Origin: Palsa-504 sp963753195
GTDB lineage: Bacteria > Actinomycetota > Actinomycetes > Streptosporangiales > Streptosporangiaceae
Reading direction: 5' to 3'
NCBI GenBank assembly: GCA_963753195.1
Contig: CAVWBH010000005.1
Location: 62,001 to 126,000, forward strand
DNA length: 64,000 nucleotides
Positions 54,487-63,894 of this stretch are shown here, in pieces; position 1 is the stretch's first letter, and the number at the start of each line of letters is the position of its first letter. The translations under genes and the position numbers were made by a program. The notes below the pieces were generated by a model, which did not search any database, was not told the DNA's origin, and saw only the letters and a list, made by a program, of their open reading frames with translations.

Positions 54487-56438
54487 TCACCGGCTCACCT
54501 GCCTCAAGCCGTCGGCGACGGGGATGACGAGGGCGAAGGCGACGCGATGCGACGGTGACGGCGAGGGCGACGCCGTATGCGACGGTGACGCCGAATGCGA
54601 CGGGGAGGGCGAAGCCGACTTCGATGGCTTTGGCGAGGGCGACTTGGTCGAATGCGCGGGCGAGGGCGAGGGCTGCGCCTGAGGCGAATACGGCGATTGG
54701 CCCTGGAACGACGCGGAGGCCGAAGGCTGCACAACGGCCGGGGACGACTTCGCCGCGCCCGATCCCGGGGCGGCCGCTGTACCCGGGGTGCCCGCGGGAC
54801 TCCTCGGCGAGGTCCCGACGCTGGCCTGAGCGCCCTTGACACGGGCGGTACTCGGCTGGGGCGCCTGCGCATACGCAGCGTGGGAGCCAGGGAAGGTAAG
54901 CAGCGTAACGCTCACCGCCGCCACGACCCACACTGCGACAGCCGCGGCGGCGATCGCCGGTCCAGGATGAGCCCGGATGCTGGCCCAGCTCAGTCGCCTT
55001 ATGGCCCGCGAGAGCCAGGCGAACCATATCGCTTCCGCGCGCCGGGCTACCCGCCGGCGATACGCCACCGCATCCTCAGCCGGGGAGGTACAGCGGCTCA
55101 GGACCTGCTCCCGAAGTTCCGGGGGGAGCGGGGCCGACGGCAGCAGGCGGAAGAACGCCGCCGGGCGCAGCGCGCCCCATCCGTGATGGGCGCAGGTCCG
55201 GCAGTCCTTGATATGCCAGCTGACCAGTTCCCACGTCTGATCGGTCAGCTGCCCATCCCAGTCGGCCAGCAACTCCCCCAGTGCCGGGCACGCATCCCGC
55301 CTGGTAAGCACGATATGCAGCGCGTACAGGGCTTCTTCTAGCCGGCCGCGGGCGCGCGCGGCCAAGGTGCGTGCCCGGCTCCATGACACGTCGAGCACGA
55401 TGGCCAGATCATCGTCGTTCATGGCTTGCCTGAAACTCAGCTCGATGACCTCACGCTCACGAGGCTTCAGCCCGGCCAGGATGGATTGGATCAGGCTCCT
55501 GAGTTCGGCTTCGGCCCGGTCACCGTTGACTTCGGCCGGACCGGGGTCTCGCGGGCTGACGACGAGGAACGGCATGGTCGCGTCGCCCATCATGCCGATC
55601 GCGGCGAACGGCATAGTCATATCCAGTGGCTCGCGGGCCGCATCGGCCAGCCCGCCCACCGCCGAGAACTGCACCGTCGAATCCGACACCCCACCGGCCG
55701 CATCGGCCAGCCCGCCCACCGCCGAGAACTGCACCGTCGAATCCGACACCCCACCGGCCGCATCGGCCAGCCCGCCCACCGCCGAGAACTGCACCGTCGA
55801 ATCCGACACCCCACCGGCCGCATCGGCCAGCCCGCCCACCGCCGAGAACTGCACCGTCGAATCCGACACCCCACCGGCCGCATCGGCCGGCCCGCCCACC
55901 GCCGAGAACTGCACCGTCGAATCCGATACCCCACCGGCCGCATCGTCAGCCCGCCCACCGCCGAGAACTGCACCGTCGAATCCGACACCCCACCGGCCGC
56001 ATCGGCCGGCTGGCCGACCGGATCGATCTGGCCATCGCGGGAAGCTGACGTCGGCCGGATCCGGCGCCGGCATTCGTTACGCGCCAAAGCAAACAGCCAT
56101 GGGCGCAGCTTGGCAGGCTCGGGCAGGTCGCTGAGCGTCGCGGCGGCGACGGCGAACGTGTCCGTCAACGCCCCGGCTGCGTCCGCAAAGTCGTGCAGCA
56201 GCCAATGGCAGTAGCCGTACAGCCCGGCGGCATACCTGTCGTAGGCCATGGCCATGCCCGCCGGGTCGTCCGCCATCATCGCCGCGACAACCTCGCGGGC
56301 GTACTGGACGTCTTCGGGCGGGTCCTGCGTCCGGCTTGCGGACTGGTCGGTCAGCTCGGCAGACGAGCGTGCGACGCTGTCAGGAAGCGGCTGCCGGGCC
56401 GGATCGGCGGGAGGCCGCCGGAAGCCAGCCGGAAGCAC
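54487..56438 (-). pseudogene. Membrane-anchored ECF-like sigma factor with ZAS motif and repeat linker, frameshifted
   Basis: Sigma region 2 (AYDRYAAGLYGYCHWLLHD, RPWLFALARNECRRRIRP) reads in one frame; region 4 (AGLKPREREVIELSFRQAMN, VSWSRARTLAARARG) reads in another. Between them is a tandem array of 60-bp units; the unit at about 55.94 kb has 59 bases, and adding one base joins both halves into about 650 residues. After region 4 come WHIKDCRTC (H-x3-C-x2-C, the ZAS anti-sigma motif), one membrane helix (AIAAAAVAVWVVAAVSVTLL) and a Ser/Pro/Lys-rich outer tail. This is the layout of ECF factors with a built-in membrane control domain. The start is uncertain: GTG 56438, or ATG 56279. Confidence 0.7.
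55637..56010. repeat. 60-bp tandem repeat array (six units)
   Basis: Six copies with a period of 60 bases, three of them identical over the full period; the core CCGCCGAGAACTGCACCGTC recurs from 55658 on. The unit near 55920-55980 lacks one base (CATCGTCAGC in place of CATCGGCCAGC). On the minus strand each unit encodes 20 residues including SDSTVQFSAVGG and ADAAGGV. Units are nearly identical at DNA level, so the expansion is recent. Confidence 0.95.
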
Positions 56439-56471
56439 CCGCCGGGCCGGATCGGCGGGAGGCCGCCGGAA
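56393..56471. repeat. 31-bp direct repeat, 48-base period
   Basis: 56393-56423 is repeated exactly at 56441-56471. On the minus strand it encodes LPAGFRRPPADPAR twice. It lies at the junction between the broken TPR gene and the sigma-factor gene and may reflect the duplication that joined their frames. Confidence 0.9.
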
Positions 56472-56539
56472 ACCGGCAGGAAGCGGCGGCCTAGCGCGGA
56501 GGGCTGAGTCTTCCGGGTCGCCACGGTTTGACCGGCTGG

Positions 56540-58504
56540 CCGGCTCGTCTTGGCGACCCGGCCCCCAGCCCGGTTGGCGCGGGCGAGATTCTTCGGTGCG
56601 GTCTGAGTATCCGGGTGATCGGAGCGCAGTACTCGGCTTCCGGCCGGCCAAGGTCCGCTCGAGCAGCGGGATGGCCTCATCGGCCCGGCCCGCGTCCTGG
56701 TAGGCCCTGGCCAGGTTCTTGCGTGAGGTCTGGGTATCGGGGTGATCGGTGCCTAGCACTCGTTCCCGGCCGGCCAAGGTCCGCTCGAGCAGCGGGATGG
56801 CCTCATCGGCCCGGCCCGCGTCCTGGTAGGCAGCGGCGAGGTTACCCCGGGAGTTCAGCGTGCTGGGGTGGTCGGCACCCAGCAGCCGCTCTCGTACCTC
56901 CAGGTTGAGCTCGTAGAGCCGGATCGCATCAGCGGTCCGGCCTGCGTCCTGATAGGCACTGGCGAGGTTGTTCTGCGAGGTCAGGGTGTCGGGATCGTCA
57001 GGGCCCAGCAGGCGCTGCCGCACGGCCAGGGTCTGCTCGAACAGCGGGATCGCCTCGGCGACCCGGCCGGCCGACAGGTAGGCGGTGGCGAGGCTGTTCC
57101 GCGAGTTCAGGGTGTCGGGATGGTCGCCCCCCAGCGCGCGCTCGAGGTCCTGGGTCAACGGCTCGCCGACCGCGATGGCCTGCGGCGCACTATCACCCAG
57201 TTCAAGGAGGTGATAGAACGCGACGAACCGGAGCCGCAGCAGAAGCCAGGCGAGCTCTTCGTCGACCTCAGTCACCGACCCGGCCAAGCTGCCCAGCAGC
57301 GCCGTCACCTGCTGCGGGATCCCTCTGACGGCCCGGCGATCCGCTGATCCCACGAGCGCCCGCGAGTACACATCCAGCACGAATGCGGCGGCCTCACACA
57401 CCGCGGTCAACGTGCGCCTGCGCTCCAGCCCGTCACGGATTACCTGCGCCACCAGCGGGTGCAAAGTGACGGTCTGACCATCGAGGCTGAAGGTCAGCAG
57501 GGACCGGCCGCCGAGCCATTCCAGCACCCGATCCACCGGGCTCGCCGCAACCCGATGCCGGCCGCTGGCCAGCACGCCCGCCCGCCCGGCGGCATGCAGC
57601 AGCTCGCGGCGGACCCCGGCCGCCGACAGCACCGAGAGGATCTCCATTACCCGCGTGCATACGCCCGTCCGGTCGGCAGCCCGGACCGCCTGCAAGGACA
57701 GCAGCACCGCCCGCGCGAAACCAGGCGGGTACGGCTGCCCGTCATCCCCGATCAGGGACGTGTCGGCCGGCGTCGCCTGCAGCCGGTCCAGATACCCCGC
57801 GTACCCGGCGCGCTGTCCCGCGATCACCGGCGCGGCCAGGGCCAGCGCCAGCGGCAGATGCCCGAGTACGGCAGCTACCGCAGCCGCCCCCGCCTCATCG
57901 TCCAAGCCCGTCCGCTCGGCCAGGAACGCCGACGCCTCAGCAGCACTGAACACGTCGACCGGAACGACGCTGCCCAGGTCCGCGGCCTGCGGCCGCGTAC
58001 CGGTGATCAGCACCCGGGCCGGCCCGCGGGCCGGGACAAACTCTTGCAGCACCTCAGGGTCTGGCACATCATCGAACACCAGCAGGCAGCGATCCCCGTC
58101 GGTCTCCAGCCAGTCGCCGCACCGTGGCGGCCGCGTCGGCGATGCCCCGCCCGGAATCGTCGTCAGTCAGTCCCGCGGCGTCAGCCACCGCCGCCAGCCC
58201 GGCTAGCAGGCTACCGGTGTCCGCGCAGTTGACCCAGGCCACCAGCCGCCAGCCTGCTTCCAGCTTCGCCCGCGCGTAGGCGGCCGCCAACTGCGTAGCG
58301 CCCAGGCCATGCAGCCCTGCTGCCGCATGAATCAGCTGACACCCGTGCACCAGCGCGGTCCAGCTCCGCGAGCAGGTCTGCCCGGGGCAGAAAACCAGGC
58401 GGCTCGGCCGGGATGTCACCCACCACGACCTGGTGACTCGCTGCTTCGGGAGTCCCCTGGGCCGCGGACTCCGCGGCGGATACGTGCTGATGGCTAATCA
58501 GCAC
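56540..58504 (-). pseudogene. Second NB-ARC-TPR protein gene, degenerate
   Basis: From ATG 58504: HQVVVGDIPAEPPGFLPRAD, a frameshift, then GLHGLGATQLAAAYARAKLE, where the P-loop lysine is lost (GxGAT for GxGKT). Another frameshift near 58110 follows, then LLVFDDVPDPEVLQEFVP, LGHLPLALALAAPVIAG, and about four TPRs (GPDDPDTLTSQNNLASAYQD). A further frameshift at about 56650 breaks the last TPR; the other frame carries on as SDHPDTQTAPKNLARA. With the P-loop gone and three or more shifts it is non-functional. The main open frame runs on into sigma region 2 of the next gene. Confidence 0.75.
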
Positions 58505-58744
58505 GTCACGGGAACGCGGCGTCTAGGTCCCGCTCCGTGCGCGTGTCCAGCTGGACGTCGCCGTCAGCGGCCCGGTCCACCATCACCCCCGTTCCCTGCA
58601 CCTGGACTTCGAAGGCTAGTCAAGCAACCACCGTGACACGACGGCTGCGCGTTAACAGGCCACCCTGTGGCCTAAATAGAGCGGCAGCCTCAGAGTATCC
58701 AATTAGAGGACACGTCAGGTTCCCGCTAAATACGTGCGGTCCCT

Positions 58745-59217
58745 TATCGCGGCACGTCGCTCGCCGCCCGCGGCCGCGCGGACCAGGGGAGGATCCGGTA
58801 GGGGACCTGGGCGGCGAGGGATATCGCGGTCGAGGCGCGGACCACGCGTACCGCGGCCCGGAGACGGGCTCTGCGGATGAGGCGGCGTACGTCCTGGAGG
58901 CAGATGCCGCGCGGTTCGTCTTCCGTGGCCCGGTCCGGCCCGGCACCGCGCTGGGCGCACGGGTCGCCGCGCATGGCGACGGAGTCATCGACCTGGCCCT
59001 CGGGCTCGGCTCGGCTGAAGACGCCTACCAGTCCGCTCGCGCACGGGGCCGCGGGCTCGAGGCTCCACGCATCATCGAGGATGAGCACGGCAAGGTCGCC
59101 CTCGCCTATCGGCGTGCCGTACGGGCGGAGCTTCTTCGCCGAGATCGACCACTGCGTGGGCAACGTCGAACTGGGCCGGATGAACGAGTGGGTAGAGTTC
59201 TACCACCGGGTGATGGC
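58745..59217 (+). pseudogene. hpd: Fragment of 4-hydroxyphenylpyruvate dioxygenase gene
   Basis: Reads AYRGPETGSADEAAYVLEAD, ARFVFRGPVRPGTALGARV, AAHGDGVIDLALG (with the first iron His), PRIIEDEHGKVALAY, then after a deletion and frame change IDHCVGNVELGRMNEWVEFY. This is the N-terminal half plus the first strands of the second half of HPD. The start is scrambled and the C-terminal metal ligands are absent. No tyrosine-catabolism neighbours. Confidence 0.75.
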
Positions 59218-59238
59218 TTCACCACGGCCCCGGCGCCG

Positions 59239-60930
59239 TTACGAACGCCGCCTGGTCACCCGCCGCACCCAGGCCAGGACAGTCTTCAGGTCGCCGTCGT
59301 CGAGGAAGTAGGCGACCACGCCGAACGCCACGATCGCGCAGCCGGCCGCCGGCACCGCCAGGGCGGCGGCCTCCAGCTTGTGGTGCAGGGGCACCGCCAA
59401 GCTGATGGCCAGGCCCACGGCGACACCCGCGGCGCAGGCGGCCAGCCCGGCCAGCGTCGCATGGCCGGCGCCCTGCACCGCGGCCGGGCCGCAGATCCTG
59501 CGCGTGACGAATACCAGCGGGATGGCGACCACGGTCTGGCCGATGGTGGTACCGAGGGCGAGCGCGGCGACCACCAGGCGCGCCGGAACCAGCTCGACCA
59601 GTACCACGTCCACGACGATCGTGATCAGCCAGCTTCCGGCCAGCGCGACGGTGGCGACCTTGAGCCGCCCGATGACGAACATGACCCGGGACAGGTTCGC
59701 GATCACCGCGGTGCCCGCGATGCCCGGAGCGAACAGCAGGAAGGCCTGGATCAGCTGCGAGACCTGATCGGGCTGCTTGGCCAGCACGTGCGCGGCGGGA
59801 ATGGCGATGGCCGCGATCACCGCGGTGCCGAGCCACGACATGAGCAGGACCGCCCGGGTCGACCCGGCGCTGGTCCGGTCGAAGTCCGGCCCCTCGCGCG
59901 CGGACAGCACCGGGAACGCGCTGACCACGATGGACAGGGCCAGGATCGCGGCTATCGAGTTGAACACCTGCGAGCCGTAGTTGAACAGGACGATCGCGCC
60001 GGTTTCCCCGCGCCCGTTGGCCAGGGCGATGGCCACGACGCTGGCTACGTCGATGGCGATGAGCTCGACGACGCCGACCAGCGCCAGCCCGCCCGCCCGG
60101 CGCGCCACCCCGGGCGGGAACCGCAGGGCCGGCCGGAGCCGCAGGTGCAGCCGCCACGTCGGCGGTATGGCCACCACGACCAAGGTGGCGATGCCCAGCG
60201 TGGTCCCCACCGACAAGACGAGTTCGGCCGACACGGGCAGCTGGGCCAGCGACCGCCCGTTGTTCAACGGGACGAAGGCCAGGTAACACGCGATGAGCAC
60301 CAGGCTGGAGATACCGGGGCCGATCGACGGGGCGGCAAACCGGCGGTAAGACTGCAGCAGCCCGAACAGCACCACCGACAGCCCGTACAGCAGCGCCTGG
60401 GGGGCGAACACCCGCAGCATGTTGCCGGTGACCGCGACCACGTCGGCGTGGACGCAGTGCGCGTTCGGGTTGCTGGGGTTCAGCAGCGAGGCTATCGGCC
60501 CGGCCGCGAGCGCAATGGCCACCGTCAGCGGCACCACAATGATGACAGTCCAGGTCAGCAGCGCCGAGGTGATCTGGCCGACCCGCGCCTTGTCCGCTGG
60601 ATCATGCCCGGCCCGCTCCGCCGACCGAGCCAGGACCGGGACCATCGCGCTGGCCAGCGCGCCGCCCAGGATCAGCTGGTACAGCAGATCGGGTACCTGG
60701 TTCGCGGTGACGTACGCCGTACCCAGGCAACCCGCGCCGACGGTCTGCGAGAACACCAGAGTGCGGACCAGGCCCAGGATCCGGGACAGGATGGTCAGGC
60801 CGGCGACGACGGCGGCACCGCGGGCGATGCCCGCACCGAGCCGCCGCGCCGAATCCGCACCCGCCGGCTCGGCCCTGACCTCGCGAGCACTGTCGCCGGC
60901 CTGCACATGCAACTCGCGGTCCTCTTGCAT
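59239..60930 (-). CDS. murJ: Lipid II flippase MurJ (MviN)
   Basis: 563 residues, about 14 helices. MOP-superfamily exporter that flips lipid II for peptidoglycan synthesis. Seen: ILSRILGLVRTLVFSQTVGA, TANQVPDLLYQLILGGALAS, VLRVFAPQALLYGLSVVLFG-type segments (MLRVFAPQALLYGLS), QSYRRFAAPSIGP. The cytoplasmic kinase-like tail of mycobacterial MviN is absent. The N-terminus is short and acidic; ATG 60930 is used. The opposite strand is open for a long way but is only shadow. Confidence 0.9.
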   Translation of the reverse strand: MQEDRELHVQAGDSAREVRAEPAGADSARRLGAGIARGAAVVAGLTILSRILGLVRTLVFSQTVGAGCLGTAYVTANQVPDLLYQLILGGALASAMVPVLARSAERAGHDPADKARVGQITSALLTWTVIIVVPLTVAIALAAGPIASLLNPSNPNAHCVHADVVAVTGNMLRVFAPQALLYGLSVVLFGLLQSYRRFAAPSIGPGISSLVLIACYLAFVPLNNGRSLAQLPVSAELVLSVGTTLGIATLVVVAIPPTWRLHLRLRPALRFPPGVARRAGGLALVGVVELIAIDVASVVAIALANGRGETGAIVLFNYGSQVFNSIAAILALSIVVSAFPVLSAREGPDFDRTSAGSTRAVLLMSWLGTAVIAAIAIPAAHVLAKQPDQVSQLIQAFLLFAPGIAGTAVIANLSRVMFVIGRLKVATVALAGSWLITIVVDVVLVELVPARLVVAALALGTTIGQTVVAIPLVFVTRRICGPAAVQGAGHATLAGLAACAAGVAVGLAISLAVPLHHKLEAAALAVPAAGCAIVAFGVVAYFLDDGDLKTVLAWVRRVTRRRS

Positions 60931-61121
60931 GCGAGGCCTCCGCCCGGTGACGCTGCTATCGGCCGGCAGAACCCGGATTCAGCCGGAGACCGAATCCCCG
61001 ATAGGCAAGCGCGCGGTCCTGTCTCAGGTGTACACGGTACTGGTCATAGGATTGCGCAGCCATCTGGAAGATACGTGTAATCGACGCCACTTCCCGTAGC
61101 CCGTCACCGGCCGGAATGGCG

Positions 61122-62336
61122 TCAGGTGAACGCGAGGGTGTAACCCTCGGCGCGCAATGCGCCGATCAGCTCTTCGCAGTGCGCCGGGCCGCGGGTCTCG
61201 ACGACCAGGACTACCTCCGCCTCATCGACACGCAGCCGCAGGCCCAGCCGCTCGTGCCCGACCTCGAGCACGTTCGCGCCGAGGTCGGCGACGTCGCCGA
61301 GCAGCTTGGCCAGCGAGCCGGGGCGGTCCGGGAGCCGGCACCGGAAGGCCAGGTAGCGGCCGGCGGCGCCGAGGCTGTACCGGAGCAGCTTGGACAGCAG
61401 CAGCGGGTCGATGTTGCCGCCGGACAGCACGACCACGATCGGGGGCGTGAAATCGCGCGGATGCTCGAGCAGCGCGGCGGCGCCGGCCGCCCCGGCTGGC
61501 TCCACCACCTGCTTGGCGCGCTCCAGGCAGAGCAGGAGCCCGCGGGACAGGCTCTCCTCGGAGACCGTGACCACGCGCTCGACCAGGTCCGACATGATGG
61601 CGAAGGGCACATCTCCGGGCCGGCTGACCGCGATGCCGTCGGCCATGGTCGGTTCGGCCTGGACCGACACCGGATGCCCGGCGGCCAGCGAGGCCGGATA
61701 GGGCGCCACGGCCTCGGCCTGGACGCCGACCACGCTGACCGACGGGTCGAGGTCCTTGATCGCCACCGCGATGCCGGCGGCGAGGCCGCCGCCGCCCACG
61801 GGGACGATGACCGTGCGCACCTGGGGGCACTGCTCGACGATCTCGAAGCCGACCGTCCCCTGGCCGGCCACGATGTCCGGGTGGTCGAAGGGGTGGACGA
61901 AGACGGCGCCGGTCCGCTCCGCGTAGGCGAGAGCCTCGGCCACGGTGTCCTCCACGGAGCTGCCGGCCAGCATGACCTGCGCGCCGTAGCCGCGGGTGGC
62001 CTCGACCTTCGGCAGCGGGGCGCCCTCGGGCATGACCACGGTGGCCGTGCAGCCGAGCAGGCCGGCCGCGAACGCGACGCCCTGGGCATGGTTGCCGGCG
62101 CTGGCCGCGACGACGCCGCGGGCCCGTTCGGCGTCGGACATCCGGGCGATCCTGAAGTAAGCGCCGCGGACCTTGAACGACCCGGTCCGCTGCAGGTTCT
62201 CGCACTTCAGGTACACAGGGCCGCCGACCGTCTCGGACAGCACCCGCGAGTACAGCACAGGAGTCTCAGAGATCACGTCGCGGAGCAGCTTGCGCGCGGC
62301 TACCACGTCATCGGAGCGGACCGCGCCAGGAGTCAT
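61122..62336 (-). CDS. ilvA: Threonine ammonia-lyase (threonine dehydratase) with ACT domain
   Basis: 404 residues from ATG 62336. PLP enzyme turning threonine into 2-oxobutyrate. Seen: LKCENLQRTGSFKVRGAY (PLP Lys), AASAGNHAQGVAFAAG, VPVGGGGLAAGIAVAIK (phosphate loop) and VVLSGGNIDPLLLSKLL. A single C-terminal ACT-like domain (YLAFRCRLPDRPGSLAKLLG) suggests allosteric control by an amino acid, as in the shorter TdcB/IlvA1 class. GTG 62342 is an alternative start. Divergent from the AAA+ gene. Confidence 0.93.
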   Translation of the reverse strand: MTPGAVRSDDVVAARKLLRDVISETPVLYSRVLSETVGGPVYLKCENLQRTGSFKVRGAYFRIARMSDAERARGVVAASAGNHAQGVAFAAGLLGCTATVVMPEGAPLPKVEATRGYGAQVMLAGSSVEDTVAEALAYAERTGAVFVHPFDHPDIVAGQGTVGFEIVEQCPQVRTVIVPVGGGGLAAGIAVAIKDLDPSVSVVGVQAEAVAPYPASLAAGHPVSVQAEPTMADGIAVSRPGDVPFAIMSDLVERVVTVSEESLSRGLLLCLERAKQVVEPAGAAGAAALLEHPRDFTPPIVVVLSGGNIDPLLLSKLLRYSLGAAGRYLAFRCRLPDRPGSLAKLLGDVADLGANVLEVGHERLGLRLRVDEAEVVLVVETRGPAHCEELIGALRAEGYTLAFT

Positions 62337-62434
62337 GGTCACGGGATGCAAGTGTGCCACGCCTCGGCCCAGCCCGGCGCCAGCCATGTGACCTGGCACA
62401 CATGCGAGGACGGGCGATAACGACATAGCCTCGA

Positions 62435-63883
62435 ATGGTGGACCAAGACAGCCAGGATCACCGCGAAAGCCCGCCGCCGACCATTGCCACGCTCGCCCAG
62501 TTGCGGGCGAGCGGCCATGAATACCGCGGGGTCAGGGCGGAGATAAGAGAAAACCTGCTGGCCATGATGCGAGCCGGCCAGGATCCGTTCCCCGGCATCG
62601 TCGGCTTCGGCCAGACCGTACTGCCCCACCTCGAGCGCGCGCTGATCGCGGGGCACGACATCATCCTGCTCGGCGAGCGCGGGCAGGGTAAGACCCGGCT
62701 GATCCGCACCCTGGTCGGGCTGCTCGACGAGTGGAGCCCGACCATCGCGGGCTGCGAGATCAACGACCATCCGTACCATCCCACCTGCGCGCGGTGCCGG
62801 CGGCTCGCGGCCGAGCTCGGCGAGGATCTGCCCGTCACCTGGCGGCACGCCAGCGAGAGGTACGGCGAGAAGCTCGCCACCCCCGACACCAGCGTCGGCG
62901 ACCTGATCGGCGACATCGACCCGGTCAAGGTGGCCGAGGGACGCACCCTCGGCGACCCGGAGACCATCCATTTCGGGCTCGTGCCGCGGACCAACCGGGG
63001 CATCTTCTCCCTGAACGAGCTGCCCGACCTCGCCGAGCGGATCCAGGTGTCGCTGCTCAACGTGATGGAGGAGCGCGACATCGGCATCCGCGGGTACGCG
63101 CTGCGGCTCCCGCTCGACCTGCTCCTGGTGGCCAGCGCCAACCCGGAGGACTACACCAACCGGGGCCGGATCATCACGCCGCTGAAGGACCGGTTCGGCG
63201 CCGAGATCCGCACCCACTACCCGCTGTCCCTGACCGACGAGCTCACCTTGATCCGCCAGGAAGCCGAGCTGTCCACGGGGGCGGAGCTGCCCAGCCACCT
63301 CATCGAGGTGATCGCGCGGTTCACCCGCGCCGTGCGTGACTCGCCGGCCGTCGATGCGCGCTCGGGCGTCTCGGCCCGGTTTGCCATCACCGCGGCCGAG
63401 AGCGCGGCGGCGTCCGCGGTGCGCCGGTCCGCGCTGGCCGGGCCGACAGTCGCCGGGGCGGCGGCGGACCCGCCGGTGGCCCGGGTGTGCGACCTGCCTG
63501 CCGTAGTCAGCACGCTCCGGGGGAAGGTCGAGTTCGAGGTGAGCGAGGAGGGCCGTGAGGAGGAAGTGCTCAACGCGATGCTGCGCCGGGCAATCGCGGA
63601 CACCTTCCGCTCCCGGCTCGGCAACGTCGACCTGTCCGGCCTGCTGGCCAAGTTCGAAGAGGGCGGGACGGTGGAGTCGGGCGAGCTGGTGGCGGCCGCC
63701 GAGCTGCTGCAGCGGATAGGCGAGGTGCCCGGGCTGGCCAAGATCATGTCCCGGCTGGATATGAACGGCGGTGAATCCTTCGGGCACGCGGCAGCGGCCC
63801 TGGAGTTCGCCCTGGAGGGGCTGTACCTGTTGCGCCGGCTGTCCAAGGACAGCGCCGACGGCACGAGTGTCTACCGGACCTAA
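62435..63883 (+). CDS. AAA+ ATPase, magnesium-chelatase subunit I-like
   Basis: 482 residues. Walker A LLGERGQGKTRLIR, a cysteine pair CARCRR in an insertion, FSLNELPDLAERIQVSLLNV (Walker B region), and sensor 1 LLVASANPEDYTNRGRIITP. The C-terminal half is helical (VEFEVSEEGREEEVLNAMLR). These match the BchI/MoxR-like ATPases found in actinomycetes without chlorophyll genes. They pair with a VWA-domain protein, as the next gene appears to be. They probably remodel or insert metal into a client. Client unknown. Confidence 0.88.
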   Translation: MVDQDSQDHRESPPPTIATLAQLRASGHEYRGVRAEIRENLLAMMRAGQDPFPGIVGFGQTVLPHLERALIAGHDIILLGERGQGKTRLIRTLVGLLDEWSPTIAGCEINDHPYHPTCARCRRLAAELGEDLPVTWRHASERYGEKLATPDTSVGDLIGDIDPVKVAEGRTLGDPETIHFGLVPRTNRGIFSLNELPDLAERIQVSLLNVMEERDIGIRGYALRLPLDLLLVASANPEDYTNRGRIITPLKDRFGAEIRTHYPLSLTDELTLIRQEAELSTGAELPSHLIEVIARFTRAVRDSPAVDARSGVSARFAITAAESAAASAVRRSALAGPTVAGAAADPPVARVCDLPAVVSTLRGKVEFEVSEEGREEEVLNAMLRRAIADTFRSRLGNVDLSGLLAKFEEGGTVESGELVAAAELLQRIGEVPGLAKIMSRLDMNGGESFGHAAAALEFALEGLYLLRRLSKDSADGTSVYRT

Positions 63884-63894
63884 AGAGGCACCGC

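Noticed and set aside
55637..56010. CRISPR array
   Set aside because: The 60-bp units are contiguous without unique spacers and encode protein on the minus strand.
58537..61080. Very long plus-strand open frame (847 codons)
   Set aside because: It is antisense to murJ and contains no family motif apart from the short hpd fragment at its start; high GC keeps the opposite frame open.
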